DNA of 64,000 nt from Micromonospora saelicesensis (GCF_900091575.1 NZ_FMCR01000003.1:682001-746000); one strand, 5' to 3'; positions 14,205 through 23,409 are shown, counted from the stretch's first letter. Translations and numbers: made by a program. The notes: generated by a model from the sequence alone, not told the origin.

Positions 14205-17015
14205 TTGCGTTTCGAACTCCTTGGCCCGTTCCGGGTGTACCGCGACGGCCGGTCGGTTCCACTGGGCTCGGTGAAGCAGCGTCTCCTGCTGGCGACCCTG
14301 CTGCTGCGCCCGAATGAGGTCGTCGGCACCAACGAGTTGGCCGCGATGCTGTGGGGCGACGAAGAACCGGCGTCGGCCGCCGCGAATTTGCGCACCTATG
14401 TGCGCGGGCTGCGGCGGTCGCTCGGAGGTGGGGAGACCTGGGATGGGATAACCGCTGCGGCCGGCGGCTACCTGCTGCGGGTGGGCCCAGGCGAACGGGA
14501 CCTGGACCTGTTCGACGCCGCGGCGGCGCGGGGCCGTGAGGCGCTCGCCGCTTCCGATCTGGACCGGGCCGAGGCCGAACTCTCCGCCGCGGTACGCCTG
14601 TGGCGTGGCGCGCCGCTGTCCGACCTGCCGCTGCGCTCGACGCTGGCTCGGCGGGTGGCGCAGTTGGAGGAGCGCCGACTGCTCGTGGAGGAGGACTACG
14701 CCGAGGCGGTGCTGGCCCTCGGCGCGTCGGCCGACGTCGTGCACCGGTTGCGCGGCCTGCTCGACCGGCATCCGTTGCGGCAGCGGGCGTGGGGCCAGCT
14801 GATGGTGGGCCTGTACCGCATCGGAGACGTGGCCGGCGCACTGGATGCCTTCCGGCAGGCCCGACAGACGCTGGCGGAGGAGACCGGCCTCGATCCCGCG
14901 CCCGAGCTCGTCACCCTGTACGACGACATCCTGCATCACCGCCCGGGCCTGGCGGCGCAGCCGCCAACGGGGTCGGACCGGCCAGCGCCGGAGACGGCAG
15001 TCGGGCCGCTCATTCAGCGCCCCGAGCAACTGCCGCGTGCGGTGCCGGAATTCGTCGGACGCAGCGTCGAGCTGGCGGGCCTCGACGGGCTTCTGCACGG
15101 CGGGGCTGAGGGGCCGACGAGCGGGGCCATCTCCGTGGTGTCCGGCATGGCCGGAGTCGGCAAGACGGCCCTGGCGTTGCACTGGGCCCACCGGGTTGCC
15201 GACCGCTTCCCGGACGGCCAGCTCTATGTGAACCTTCGCGGTTACGACGAAGCTGGCGCGGTGTCCCCGCCCGACGCCCTGTCCGGCTTCCTCGAGGCGC
15301 TCGGTGTGCCCCACGCCCGGATACCCTCCGACATGGAGGCCCGGACTGGTCTCTACCGCAGCCTGCTGGCCTCCCGCCGGATGCTCCTGGTGCTCGACAA
15401 CGCTCGCGACTCCGCCCAGGTGCGCGCGCTGTTGCCCGGTGCGGGCCGCTGCATGGTCGTGGTCACCAGCCGTGACCGGCTCGGCGGCCTGATCGCGGCC
15501 GAGTGTGCCAGGCCGTTGACACTGGACGTGCTCACCGCGGAGGAGTCGAGGAGCCTGCTCGCCAGACGTCTCGGGGTCAGCAGGCTCGCCTCCGAGTCGG
15601 TGGCGGTGGCCGACATCATCGAGGCCGCAGGCCGGCTTCCGCTGGCACTGTCGATAGTGGCGGCGCGTGTCGCGACCCATCCCACCTTCCCGCTCAGCGC
15701 GATCGCCGCCGAACTGCACTCGGCCGAGGCGAGGCTGGACGCCTTGGCCGACGGCGACGTCCGGCGCGTCTTCTCGTGGTCGTTCCTGGCCCTAGGGGTG
15801 GACGCGGCCCGGCTGTTCACCCTGCTGGGGCTGCATCCGGGCCCGGACCTGACCACCGCCGCGGCCTCGGCGCTCGCCGGTGTGTCGGCCGCGGCCGTCA
15901 CGCCGATCCTGCGGGAACTGACCCGGCTCCATCTGCTGGCGGAGCACGCGCCCGGCCGGTTCGCCTTCCACGATCTTCTGCGCGCCTATGCGGCCGAGCT
16001 TGCACAGTCGTCGGAGCGCGGCGACGAACACGTCGCAGCCCGACGGCGCCTGTACGACCACTACCTGCACGCCGCCTATCCGGCCGCCCGGCTCCTCCAG
16101 CCGCAGTGGCCCCCGATCGAGCCGATGCCGCCGCTGCCCGTACCCGCCAGGTCGTCGGTGACCGATCACGACGGCGCTCTCGCCTGGTTCACGGCGGAGC
16201 ATCGAGTGCTGGTCCGGGTGGTCCGACAGGCCGCCGAGAACGGCTTCGAGACGTACGCCTGGCAGATCGCGTGGGCGCTGACCACCTTCGTGGCGCCGCG
16301 CGGCCTCTGGCAGGACCAGCTCGCCATCCAAGAGGTCGCGCTGGGCGCCGCGGAGAAGATCGACGACCTCGCCGGTCAGGCCGTCGCCAACCGGCTGGTC
16401 TCCCGCGCGCTGACCCGACTGGGCGACCGCACCACTGCCGAGTACCGGCTCAAGCGCGCGCTTGAGCTGCACGAACGTCTCGGCGACCCGATCGGCCAGG
16501 CCCAGACGCTGCACAACTACTGCGAACTCTGCTACCTGGACGGCCGGCTCGACGAGGCGCTCGCACACGGTCGCGAGGCGCTGCGGCTCTACCGGCTGGT
16601 CGGTAATCACGCGGGCGAGGCCCGGACGCTCAACGCGATCGGTTGGCTGCTCGCCACCACCGGCGACTATGTCCAGGCCATCGCCAGCTGCACCGAGGCC
16701 CTCGAACAGCAACGACGGACCGACGACCGCAACGGTCAGGCCGCGACGCTGGACAGCCTCGGCTTCGCCTACGACCGTCTCGGTGAACGCGACCGCGCGG
16801 CCAACTGCTACGAGCAGGCGATCTCACTCTTTCGCGACTCCGCGGACCGGTATCACGAGGCGGAGACCCTCATCCGACTCGGGGACACCCGGGAAGGGAT
16901 GGGGGACCGGAACGCTGCCGCTGCCGCTTGGCGCCTGGCCGCGCGGATCTATGAGGACGTGGGCGACCCCGCAGCCGAGGAGGTCCGCCGCCGCCTCGAA
17001 CGTCTGTCGCCCTAG
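14205..17015 (+). CDS. SARP/AfsR-type transcriptional regulator with BTAD, NB-ARC ATPase and TPR domains
   Basis: A 936-residue multidomain regulator. Residues 1-95 are an OmpR-like winged-helix DNA-binding domain (FELLGPFRVYRDGR, LRTYVRGLRRSLGG). Residues about 98-245 are the bacterial transcriptional activation domain (ERDLDLFDAA, ALDAFRQARQTLAEETGLDPAPEL). An NB-ARC/STAND ATPase follows, with the Walker A GMAGVGKT at 314-321 and MLLVLDNARD as the Walker B-like segment. The C-terminal third has TPR repeats (GQAQTLHNYCELCYLDGRLDEAL and similar). This is the AfsR architecture that activates specialised metabolism in actinomycetes; its target here is unknown. The start is a TTG at 14205 behind GAGGTG. 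Confidence 0.9.
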   Translation: MRFELLGPFRVYRDGRSVPLGSVKQRLLLATLLLRPNEVVGTNELAAMLWGDEEPASAAANLRTYVRGLRRSLGGGETWDGITAAAGGYLLRVGPGERDLDLFDAAAARGREALAASDLDRAEAELSAAVRLWRGAPLSDLPLRSTLARRVAQLEERRLLVEEDYAEAVLALGASADVVHRLRGLLDRHPLRQRAWGQLMVGLYRIGDVAGALDAFRQARQTLAEETGLDPAPELVTLYDDILHHRPGLAAQPPTGSDRPAPETAVGPLIQRPEQLPRAVPEFVGRSVELAGLDGLLHGGAEGPTSGAISVVSGMAGVGKTALALHWAHRVADRFPDGQLYVNLRGYDEAGAVSPPDALSGFLEALGVPHARIPSDMEARTGLYRSLLASRRMLLVLDNARDSAQVRALLPGAGRCMVVVTSRDRLGGLIAAECARPLTLDVLTAEESRSLLARRLGVSRLASESVAVADIIEAAGRLPLALSIVAARVATHPTFPLSAIAAELHSAEARLDALADGDVRRVFSWSFLALGVDAARLFTLLGLHPGPDLTTAAASALAGVSAAAVTPILRELTRLHLLAEHAPGRFAFHDLLRAYAAELAQSSERGDEHVAARRRLYDHYLHAAYPAARLLQPQWPPIEPMPPLPVPARSSVTDHDGALAWFTAEHRVLVRVVRQAAENGFETYAWQIAWALTTFVAPRGLWQDQLAIQEVALGAAEKIDDLAGQAVANRLVSRALTRLGDRTTAEYRLKRALELHERLGDPIGQAQTLHNYCELCYLDGRLDEALAHGREALRLYRLVGNHAGEARTLNAIGWLLATTGDYVQAIASCTEALEQQRRTDDRNGQAATLDSLGFAYDRLGERDRAANCYEQAISLFRDSADRYHEAETLIRLGDTREGMGDRNAAAAAWRLAARIYEDVGDPAAEEVRRRLERLSP

Positions 17016-17028
17016 TGCAGGGCCACTG

Positions 17029-17664
17029 TCAGGCGACGTTGTGGGGGCGGAACTGGACGCTCACCCGGGGGCCCACGGGCCGGGTGGTCTTGGGGATGGC
17101 GTGTTCCCAGGTGCGTTGGCAGGAGCCACCCATCACGATCAGGTCGCCGTGGCCCACCGGGAAGCGCAGGCTCTCGCCGCCGCCGCGTGGGCGTAGCAGC
17201 AGCGGTCGGGGTGCGCCGAACGACACGATCGCGACGACCGTGTCGGTGTGCGCCGATCGGCCGATGGTGTCGCCGTGCCAGGCCACGCTGTCGCGCCCGG
17301 ACCGGTAGAGGCACATGCCGGCGGTGACGAAGGGCTCGCCCAAGTCGGGCGCGTAGTGCTCGGTGAGCGCGGCCCGCGCGGCGGTCAGCACGGGATGGGG
17401 GAGTGGCTTCGCGCCGTCGTACCAGCAGAGCAGGCGGGGCACGTCGACCTCGGCGTCATACATGGTGCGCCGTTCGGCACGCCAGGGCACCTCGGTGAGC
17501 AGGGTGTCGAGGACCGTGTCGGAGCCGCGCACCCAGCCGGGAAGGTGGTCGACCCAGGCGCCCCGGCTGAGCTGGTGCCGGCGGATCTGGCCGGGCAGCG
17601 GCCCCAGGGTCGGCCCGGCGTCGGCCAGGTCGAGCATCGACGGCTGGTAGGCGGCCTGCGTCAT
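17029..17664 (-). CDS. AlkB-like alpha-ketoglutarate-dependent dioxygenase
   Basis: A 211-residue Fe(II)/2-oxoglutarate enzyme of the AlkB family, which oxidatively removes alkyl groups from DNA or RNA bases. The iron ligands are visible as H130 and D132 in AWHGDTIG and H188 in WEHAIPKT. The 2-oxoglutarate-binding arginines R200 and R206 lie in GPRVSVQFRP. The length matches ALKBH2/3-like bacterial proteins. It is convergent with the SARP gene, 13 bases away. No ada or other adaptive-response gene is adjacent. The ATG at 17664 is used. Confidence 0.88.
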   Translation of the reverse strand: MTQAAYQPSMLDLADAGPTLGPLPGQIRRHQLSRGAWVDHLPGWVRGSDTVLDTLLTEVPWRAERRTMYDAEVDVPRLLCWYDGAKPLPHPVLTAARAALTEHYAPDLGEPFVTAGMCLYRSGRDSVAWHGDTIGRSAHTDTVVAIVSFGAPRPLLLRPRGGGESLRFPVGHGDLIVMGGSCQRTWEHAIPKTTRPVGPRVSVQFRPHNVA

Positions 17665-17733
17665 ACGGCCACCCTAGCAGCACTTTCGTACACCCGTGCT
17701 AGTGCCGGCCCGGTCCGACCTGGCCTTCGGCGG

Positions 17734-18789
17734 TCAGCCGGGGACGGCGGCGGCGCGTACGGCGTCGAACACCGCGTCCACCACGCGCGCCCGGCCCTGC
17801 CCGTCGACGGTTGACCAGGCGCGCGCAGCGAGCGTCGCGCGCCGCTGCGGCGAGCTGAGCAGCCCGTGCAGGGTCCGTGCCGCCGTCGCGCGGGCGGCTC
17901 GTCCGGCGACGCCACCCGCGGTCAGCTCCGGCAGCTCGCCGAGGCCGGCGGCCAGGCCGTGCCGCACCACCCGGGTGTACGACTCACGTTGGTTGTCGAC
18001 CACGCAGACCAGTGCGCTGGGTGCGCCGAGGCAGCAGAGTTCCCAGGTGGACGTGCCGGCGGCGCTGACCACCAGGTCCGCTTCGGTGATCAGTGCCGGC
18101 AGCGAGGTGGTGGGCGGTACCGGTCGGATGGTCTGCCCCCGGCCGGGGGCGACATCGTCGACCTCCGCCTCGATCTCGGGTCGCCCGACGATGACCGTGA
18201 GGTCCATCGGGTGGCCGGTGGCCACCAGCACCCGGGTCAGGACCGGCGCCGCGCCGACCGCGTCGGTGCCGCCGAAGAAGGCCAGCACCCGGGGGCGGCT
18301 GACCGCCGTGGCGGGCGGTACGACCGGCGGCCGGGCGCTGATCACGGTGTCGCGCAGCAGGGCGTACCCGCTCCCGGCGAGCAGCCGGCCGGGCAGCTCC
18401 GCTGCGGACCCCGGCCCGGGCAGCTCCGCTCCGAAGTTCTGGTCGAGGTAGAGGTCCGCGACCTGGCCCCGGCTGTCGCCGTCGATGATGGCGAGGGTGT
18501 GGACGCCGGCGGCGCGCAGGGCGCCGGCCCCGGCCGGGTCCAGTTCGTAGGAGTCGAGGACCAGCACGTCCAGGTGGTGTCGGCGGGCCGCCTCGACCAG
18601 TTCGTCCGCCGAGTCCGGGCCGGGGAGCAGCGGGATGCCCCGCGCGGCCAGCTCCGCGGTTGCCCAGTCGAGCCGTTGAACGGTGCCGAACACGGTGACG
18701 TCGGCGCCCCGGGCGAGGAACTCCTCGGCGAGCGCCAGGCAGCGAACGAGGTGGCCGACGCCGCGCCGTGGCCCGGCGTCGCAGCGCAA
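17734..18789 (-). CDS. pseG: PseG-like UDP-2,4-diacetamido-2,4,6-trideoxy-beta-L-altropyranose hydrolase
   Basis: A 351-residue GT-B-type sugar nucleotidase. It removes UDP from the altrose derivative to give the sugar that PseI condenses with phosphoenolpyruvate. The N-terminus RCDAG...GVGHLVRCLALAEEF is the PseG signature, with the essential His in GHLVRC. FFGGTDA and SAAGTSTWELCCLGAPS in the second half bind UDP. The annotated start is a TTG at 18789. The first beta strand (LRVGLRC) is encoded partly upstream of it, so translation may begin at a non-standard codon nearer the pseF stop at 18807. It is the last gene of the pseB-pseG operon. Confidence 0.85.
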   Translation of the reverse strand: MRCDAGPRRGVGHLVRCLALAEEFLARGADVTVFGTVQRLDWATAELAARGIPLLPGPDSADELVEAARRHHLDVLVLDSYELDPAGAGALRAAGVHTLAIIDGDSRGQVADLYLDQNFGAELPGPGSAAELPGRLLAGSGYALLRDTVISARPPVVPPATAVSRPRVLAFFGGTDAVGAAPVLTRVLVATGHPMDLTVIVGRPEIEAEVDDVAPGRGQTIRPVPPTTSLPALITEADLVVSAAGTSTWELCCLGAPSALVCVVDNQRESYTRVVRHGLAAGLGELPELTAGGVAGRAARATAARTLHGLLSSPQRRATLAARAWSTVDGQGRARVVDAVFDAVRAAAVPG

Positions 18790-18806
18790 CCCGACCCTCA
18801 GGGTGC

Positions 18807-19580
18807 TCAGGACTCCTCCAGGTGCTTCTGTCGTACGTCGGCGTTGAGCGCCCGCAGCCGGGGCTGACCGTCGAGCCAGTCGGCGAGCTTGGCCAGCGGC
18901 ACGCTGACGTCACCGAAGTGGTCGATGATCGCGCTGACCAGCGTCCAGTCCTGCTCGGTGTCGAGGGTGAGCCGCAGCGCGGAGCGGTCCGGGGTGAGCG
19001 TCACCCCGAGCACCCGGAACAGTTCCGGATGGGTGTACGCGTACGAGGTCACGTGCACCCGGTGATGGTCGGTGGCGAGCCGGCCCAGGGTGCGCAGGGC
19101 CTCCGCTCGGATGATCTCGACGTCCAGCCCTCGGGGCAGGGTCCGGGCGATCGACGTGCTGGCGTAGTCCAGCCCGGGGACCGCCCGGTACACCGACGCG
19201 ACCAGTGTGATGATCTCCGGGTCGAGCAGGGGGCAGTCGGCGGTGAAGCGCATGACAGCGTCCCCCGGATGCGCCGCGAGGGCGCCCACGAACCGGTCCA
19301 GCACGTCGTCGACCGGCCCGCGGTGGCACGGCACGTCGAGCCGCGCGCACTCGGCGGCCACCGCGTCGTCGACCGCGTCGGTGCTGGTGGCGACCACCAG
19401 GTCGGCCAGGACGCCGCTGTCGGAGGCGGCGCGTACCACCCGGCCCAGCACGGAGCGTCCGGCGAGCGGGCGGAGCACCTTGCCGGGTAGCCGCGACGAT
19501 CCCATCCGCGCCTGCACGATGCCGACGATCCGTGGCCCCGCGTCGTCCGCGGCGACCCCGGGCACCGGTACGCCGGTCAC
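18807..19580 (-). CDS. pseF: PseF-like cytidylyltransferase (CMP-pseudaminic acid activation)
   Basis: A 257-residue SpsF/NeuA-type nucleotidyltransferase that would couple CMP to pseudaminic acid. The motif IVQARMGSSRLPGKVLRPLAG near residues 20-40 binds the nucleotide. MRFTADCPLLDPEII carries metal-binding acidic residues. The open frame continues far upstream within the neighbouring gene. The GTG at 19580 follows an AGGAGGAG ribosome-binding site and overlaps the upstream stop by 4 bases (GTGA), which indicates translational coupling. With pseG directly behind, the assignment as the Pse enzyme is inferred from context; the fold alone would also fit other SpsF proteins. Confidence 0.8.
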   Translation of the reverse strand: MTGVPVPGVAADDAGPRIVGIVQARMGSSRLPGKVLRPLAGRSVLGRVVRAASDSGVLADLVVATSTDAVDDAVAAECARLDVPCHRGPVDDVLDRFVGALAAHPGDAVMRFTADCPLLDPEIITLVASVYRAVPGLDYASTSIARTLPRGLDVEIIRAEALRTLGRLATDHHRVHVTSYAYTHPELFRVLGVTLTPDRSALRLTLDTEQDWTLVSAIIDHFGDVSVPLAKLADWLDGQPRLRALNADVRQKHLEES

Positions 19581-21403
19581 TGCTGCTCCTCCTGCTTGGG
19601 GGCCAGCACAGCGGTGGCCCGACGTTTGGCGGCGCGGGCACCCCGCTTGGCCAGCCGGGCCGGGGTGATGGCGAGCCGGCCCACCCGGTAGCTGAGCGAC
19701 CCGCTGAGCAGGCCGATCGTCGTCTCGGCCCGGCGCAGCGCCCGTTCCCGTGAGGTGAGCAGCTCCTCGGTCCACGCGGTCAGCGCGGCCAACCGGGTGA
19801 GTTCCTCGCGCTGGCGCAGCCACGCCTCGCGTAGCTGCTGGTAGCTGTGCCCACCCACCGGCGGGTCGGTCGGCGCGACGGCGTGCAGCTCGATGGCGAG
19901 GCCGACCCTGCCGTCGGCGTCCAGCCCGTGCAGCGCGGCGGCGATGGCCGCCTCGGCCTCGACCGCCTCGCTGACGGTCGCGCGGTCGAGGTCGTGACCG
20001 GCGAGTCCACCGAGCACCACGGTCAGGCCCGCGACGTCGAGAGTGGACGACCACGGGTGGGCGTACCCGCCGGTGAGCAGGCCCGCGGCGAAGCGCCACA
20101 GCCCGCGGGCGAGCACCACGTCGGCGGGCAGCGCGGCGGTGGCCCGCCAGCTGGGGTCGAGCACCGCGTACCGCTCGCCGTCGACCACCACGTTGTCGCT
20201 GCCGGCCAGTGCCGCCGCGCCGGCGATCCGGCCGTCGGTGTCGGCCTGGTCGGCGAGCCAGCCCGCGTAACCGCGCAGCAGCGCGCGAAGGGTGGCCAGG
20301 TCGCGGCGCAGGGCCGCGTCGAGCAGCAGGGTACGCAGCAGCCGGCCGGACGGCACCGGTCCGGACAGCGCGTCCGCGTCCCGGTACGCCGCCTCGCGGC
20401 TGGCGAACGGCGCGACGGCCGGCGTCGTCGCGTCGGTGGCCGGGATGAGCCCCCAGCGCCAACCGGAGGGGCCGTGCAGCACCTCCAGCACGCCGATCCC
20501 GGGGCGACCGGTCTGCACGAGCGCCACCGGCAGGTCCCGGTCGACGGCCGGCGTGGTCGGGTCCGTGGGGTCGGCGGGCCGGTGGGCGAGCGTCAACCAG
20601 CCCGGTGCGAGGTCGGCGGCACGCCCGGCGTGCAGCGCGTCCACAGCGAGCCGGGCCGGGTCCTGGAGCACCGTGGCGCTGGTGAAACCCCCGGCGCAGG
20701 CGCCGTGCAGCACCGCGTCGAACAGGCCGGAGCCCGCGTCCCGGTCGAGGTGGTCGGCGTCCAGCAGCGCCGTCGGGGTGCTGACACCGGGGTACGCGGC
20801 CCAGCACGCGGCCGGCCGCAGCCCCGCAGCGCCGAGCCGCTCGCGCAGTTGGTCCCGGTTGGCCGGGTGGGCTCGGTCCAGCACGCCGCCGATCACCCAG
20901 GCGGAGTCGTCGCGTCGGGCGTACCAGGGGGTGGTGTCGACCAGCCGGTGCAGGCCCAGGGGGTTGTCCAGGCGCAGCAGCAACGCGCCACCCGGTCGCA
21001 CCGCGGCGACGAGTCGCGCCAGAACACCGTCCCAGCCGAGCCGGGTGCCCTCCACCGACTCCACCGGGTCCAGCCCGGCAGCGGCGATCACCACGTCGTA
21101 CGTCTCGTCGTCGGGCAGCCCGGCCGGGCCACCCACCACCACGCGGGCGGCCCGGTGCGCCAGCGCCACCGCGTCCGGGTGGCTGCGCAGCAGGCAGGTC
21201 ACCTCGGCGTGGGTGAGCTGGTCGAGCAGCGCTGGATCGTGTGGACCGGCCACCAGGACCCGGGCGCCGGGCGGCACCAACCGGGCGGCCAGCGCGGCGA
21301 GCGGCCCACCGTTGGCCAACCGTTCCTGCGGCAGGTCCGACCAGGCCAGCATCTCGCCGCCCGGCAGGGTGATCCGGTCGGCGGGTGCCGTCTCAGTCGT
21401 CAC
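19577..21403 (-). CDS. Methyltransferase-like protein inside the pse operon
   Basis: A 608-residue protein. The N-terminal third resembles a Rossmann SAM-methyltransferase: ARVLVAGPHDPALLDQL near residue 48, YDVVIAAAGLDPVESV, then AAVRPGGALLLRLDNPLGLHRLV. The middle (about 250-480) is not recognised and includes an AVLDPSW segment. The C-terminus has a heptad-like helix (AWLRQREELTRLAALTAWTEELL) and a basic tail. The glycine-rich loop is weak, so catalysis is not certain. It could be a scaffold. It overlaps the gene upstream by 11 bases and pseF by 4, so it is surely part of this pathway's operon. The GTG at 21403 has a good GAGGAAGAGG site. Confidence 0.6.
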   Translation of the reverse strand: MTTETAPADRITLPGGEMLAWSDLPQERLANGGPLAALAARLVPPGARVLVAGPHDPALLDQLTHAEVTCLLRSHPDAVALAHRAARVVVGGPAGLPDDETYDVVIAAAGLDPVESVEGTRLGWDGVLARLVAAVRPGGALLLRLDNPLGLHRLVDTTPWYARRDDSAWVIGGVLDRAHPANRDQLRERLGAAGLRPAACWAAYPGVSTPTALLDADHLDRDAGSGLFDAVLHGACAGGFTSATVLQDPARLAVDALHAGRAADLAPGWLTLAHRPADPTDPTTPAVDRDLPVALVQTGRPGIGVLEVLHGPSGWRWGLIPATDATTPAVAPFASREAAYRDADALSGPVPSGRLLRTLLLDAALRRDLATLRALLRGYAGWLADQADTDGRIAGAAALAGSDNVVVDGERYAVLDPSWRATAALPADVVLARGLWRFAAGLLTGGYAHPWSSTLDVAGLTVVLGGLAGHDLDRATVSEAVEAEAAIAAALHGLDADGRVGLAIELHAVAPTDPPVGGHSYQQLREAWLRQREELTRLAALTAWTEELLTSRERALRRAETTIGLLSGSLSYRVGRLAITPARLAKRGARAAKRRATAVLAPKQEEQQ

Positions 21404-22241
21404 GGTCTTCCTCTTCCTCCTGGAGGTTCGCCCAACCGAGCAGCTCGCGGAGCTCGGCCGGCGTGCAGCGGTGGTCGGTGCCCAGCTCGGCGCGGGCGAT
21501 CTCGACCGCGGTGGGCAGGTCGACAGTCGTGCCGTGCAGCTGCGGCCACTGCCGTCGGATCCGAGCGGTACCGCCGAAGGTGGGGTCCTCGTTGGACAGG
21601 ATCATCGGGTCGCCGTAGACCGCCGGTTCGCACCCCGCAGCGATGCCGTAGAAGATCGCGCTGGTCAGCCGGTTGGACGCCACCCGGCGGTGACGGCGCA
21701 GCTCGGTGAGCTGTCGGTCGAGGAACTCCGGATCGGTGTCCTTCCACCAGTGTCCCCGGTAGCCGTGGCAGATCACCCGGAACCCGGCGCGCTCGTAGAG
21801 CCGGCGCACGTTGCGCATCCGGTACTCGTGCCAGTAGAGGCAGACCGTGACCGGGCCGGGCTCGGTGTCCTGGATGAGGGCGATCAGTTTGCGGTGGTCG
21901 CCCTTGACGTGTTGACCCTCCCAGCCGTGGAACGGGTACCAGATGGTGCCCTCCCGCTCCTGGGCCGGTGGTTCCTCGGGTCGCATGGCCAACAGGTAGC
22001 TGAACGGCGCGCCGATGACCACCACGTTGCGTCGCCCCACCGACCAGGCCCGGCGGCGGGTCTGCTCCGACCAGAGCAGGCTGGGGGTGCGCTCGGCGTA
22101 CGGGTGGCCGGGGGCCAGGCCGTCACCGATGTTCCAGCCGTGCTGCACGTACCCGTTGATCCGGGGTGGGTGCCGGTCGCCGAGGCCGGCGTACCGGGCC
22201 AGCACGTGGGCGTGGCCGTAGAAGTGGTTGGCGTGGTGCAT
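21393..22241 (-). CDS. Putative glycosyltransferase (candidate pseudaminyltransferase)
   Basis: A 282-residue cytoplasmic protein without a signal peptide or membrane span. Short motifs recall GT-B sugar transferases of capsule loci: NGYVQHGWNIGD near residue 30, an IWYPFHGWEGQHVKGDH segment, and ASNRLTSAIFYGIAAGCEPAVYGDP near residue 190. The last is the usual nucleotide-binding position where a Ser-Ser and a small-residue turn precede a strand. The tail is very acidic (QEEEEDRDD). It sits between pseC (10 bases upstream) and the methyltransferase-like gene (11-base overlap). A role as the enzyme that uses CMP-pseudaminic acid is inferred from place and fold; no GT family is claimed. Confidence 0.5.
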   Translation of the reverse strand: MHHANHFYGHAHVLARYAGLGDRHPPRINGYVQHGWNIGDGLAPGHPYAERTPSLLWSEQTRRRAWSVGRRNVVVIGAPFSYLLAMRPEEPPAQEREGTIWYPFHGWEGQHVKGDHRKLIALIQDTEPGPVTVCLYWHEYRMRNVRRLYERAGFRVICHGYRGHWWKDTDPEFLDRQLTELRRHRRVASNRLTSAIFYGIAAGCEPAVYGDPMILSNEDPTFGGTARIRRQWPQLHGTTVDLPTAVEIARAELGTDHRCTPAELRELLGWANLQEEEEDRDD

Positions 22242-22251
22242 CAGGTTCCCA

Positions 22252-23409
22252 TCAGGCGGCGGAACGCACCGAGCCGCCCCGCACCGCGGCGGTCAGCGCG
22301 TCGATGACGCGGTCCTGGTCGGCGTCGCTGAGCCCCGGGTACAGCGGCAGCGACAGCTGCTGGGAGTAGAACGACTCGGCCACCGGGCAGGACCCGCGCC
22401 GGTAGCCCAGGTCGGCGAAGGCCGGGTGCCAGTGCACCGGGATGTAGTTGACCTGGACGCCGATGCCGGCGGCCCGCATCCGGTCGTACACCTCGCGGCG
22501 ACGCCCGTCGAGCACCCGGATCGGGTAGAGGTGCCAGGCCGGGTCGGCCCACGACCTGCGGTTCGGCAGCAGCACGCCGTCCAGGTCGGCCAGCGCCTCG
22601 TCGTAGCGGGCGACCAGGGCGCTGCGGCGGGCCGTGAACTGGCCGAGCCGACGTAGCTGGCTGCGGCCCAGGGCGCAGAGCACGTCCGACAGCCGGTAGT
22701 TCAGCCCGAACTCGTGCACCTCCTGGTGCCAGCCGCCCTCATCCGGGAAACGCAGGTCGTCGCGTTCGCGGACCACACCGACGCCACGGAACCGGCGGGC
22801 CCGCCTCAGGATCTCCGGGTCCAGCGCCGCGACGGCGCCACCCTCGGCGGTGGTCAGGTTCTTCGTGGGGAAGAACGAGAACGTGGTCAGGTCGGCGAGC
22901 GAACCGACCGGCCGACCGTGGTACGTCCCGCCGATCGAGTGCGCCGCGTCGGCGAGCAGCAGCGCGTCGCTGCCCTCGACCGACTTGCGCAGCGCGTCGT
23001 AGTCGGCGGGGTGGCCGGCGTAGTCGACCGCGGCGACGACCTTCGTCCGCGAGGTGACCGCGGCGGCGGCCGCCGCCGGGTCGAGGCAGAACGTCTCGTC
23101 GTCGACGTCGGCGAACACGATCTTCGCGCCGAGGGCGACCGCGCTGCTGGCGGTCGCCACGAACGTCATCGGCGGGACGACCACCTCGTCGCCCGGCCTC
23201 ACCCCGGCCGCCGCGTACGCCACGTGCAGCGCCGCGGTGCCGTTGGAGACGGCGGCGACACCGACTCCGCCGGTCCACCGGGCGAGGTCGGCCTCGAAGG
23301 CGTCGACCTGCGGACCGGTGGTGAGCCAGTCGCCGCGCAGCACGTCGGCGACGGCTGCGATGTCGTCCTCGCTGATCGACTGCCGGCCGTACGGGAGCAT
23401 CCCCGTCAT
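22252..23409 (-). CDS. pseC: PseC-like aminotransferase
   Basis: A 385-residue DegT/DnrJ/EryC1-fold PLP enzyme. In the pathway it transfers an amino group from glutamate to C4 of the PseB product. The N-terminus PYGRQSI matches PseC. The PLP-binding lysine is K183 in FSFFPTKNLTTAEGG, preceded by LLADAAHSIG, which stacks on the cofactor. The C-terminal VNYIPVHWHPAF contacts the substrate. The ATG at 23409 overlaps the pseB stop (ATGA), so it is preferred over the ATG at 23400 or the longer open frame. Other DegT sugar aminotransferases share this fold. The PseC call rests on the N-terminal motif and the neighbours. Confidence 0.87.
   Translation of the reverse strand: MTGMLPYGRQSISEDDIAAVADVLRGDWLTTGPQVDAFEADLARWTGGVGVAAVSNGTAALHVAYAAAGVRPGDEVVVPPMTFVATASSAVALGAKIVFADVDDETFCLDPAAAAAAVTSRTKVVAAVDYAGHPADYDALRKSVEGSDALLLADAAHSIGGTYHGRPVGSLADLTTFSFFPTKNLTTAEGGAVAALDPEILRRARRFRGVGVVRERDDLRFPDEGGWHQEVHEFGLNYRLSDVLCALGRSQLRRLGQFTARRSALVARYDEALADLDGVLLPNRRSWADPAWHLYPIRVLDGRRREVYDRMRAAGIGVQVNYIPVHWHPAFADLGYRRGSCPVAESFYSQQLSLPLYPGLSDADQDRVIDALTAAVRGGSVRSAA

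Noticed and set aside
14205-17015. Specialised-metabolite gene cluster around the SARP regulator
   Set aside because: No polyketide, peptide or terpene synthase is present in the window. The ACP and ligase at 27-29 kb have no ketosynthase or condensation partner and fit sugar acylation better.
19581-20807. Upstream extension of the pseF frame
   Set aside because: The extension is arginine-rich noise within the neighbouring gene. The GTG at 19580 has an excellent ribosome-binding site and a GTGA overlap.
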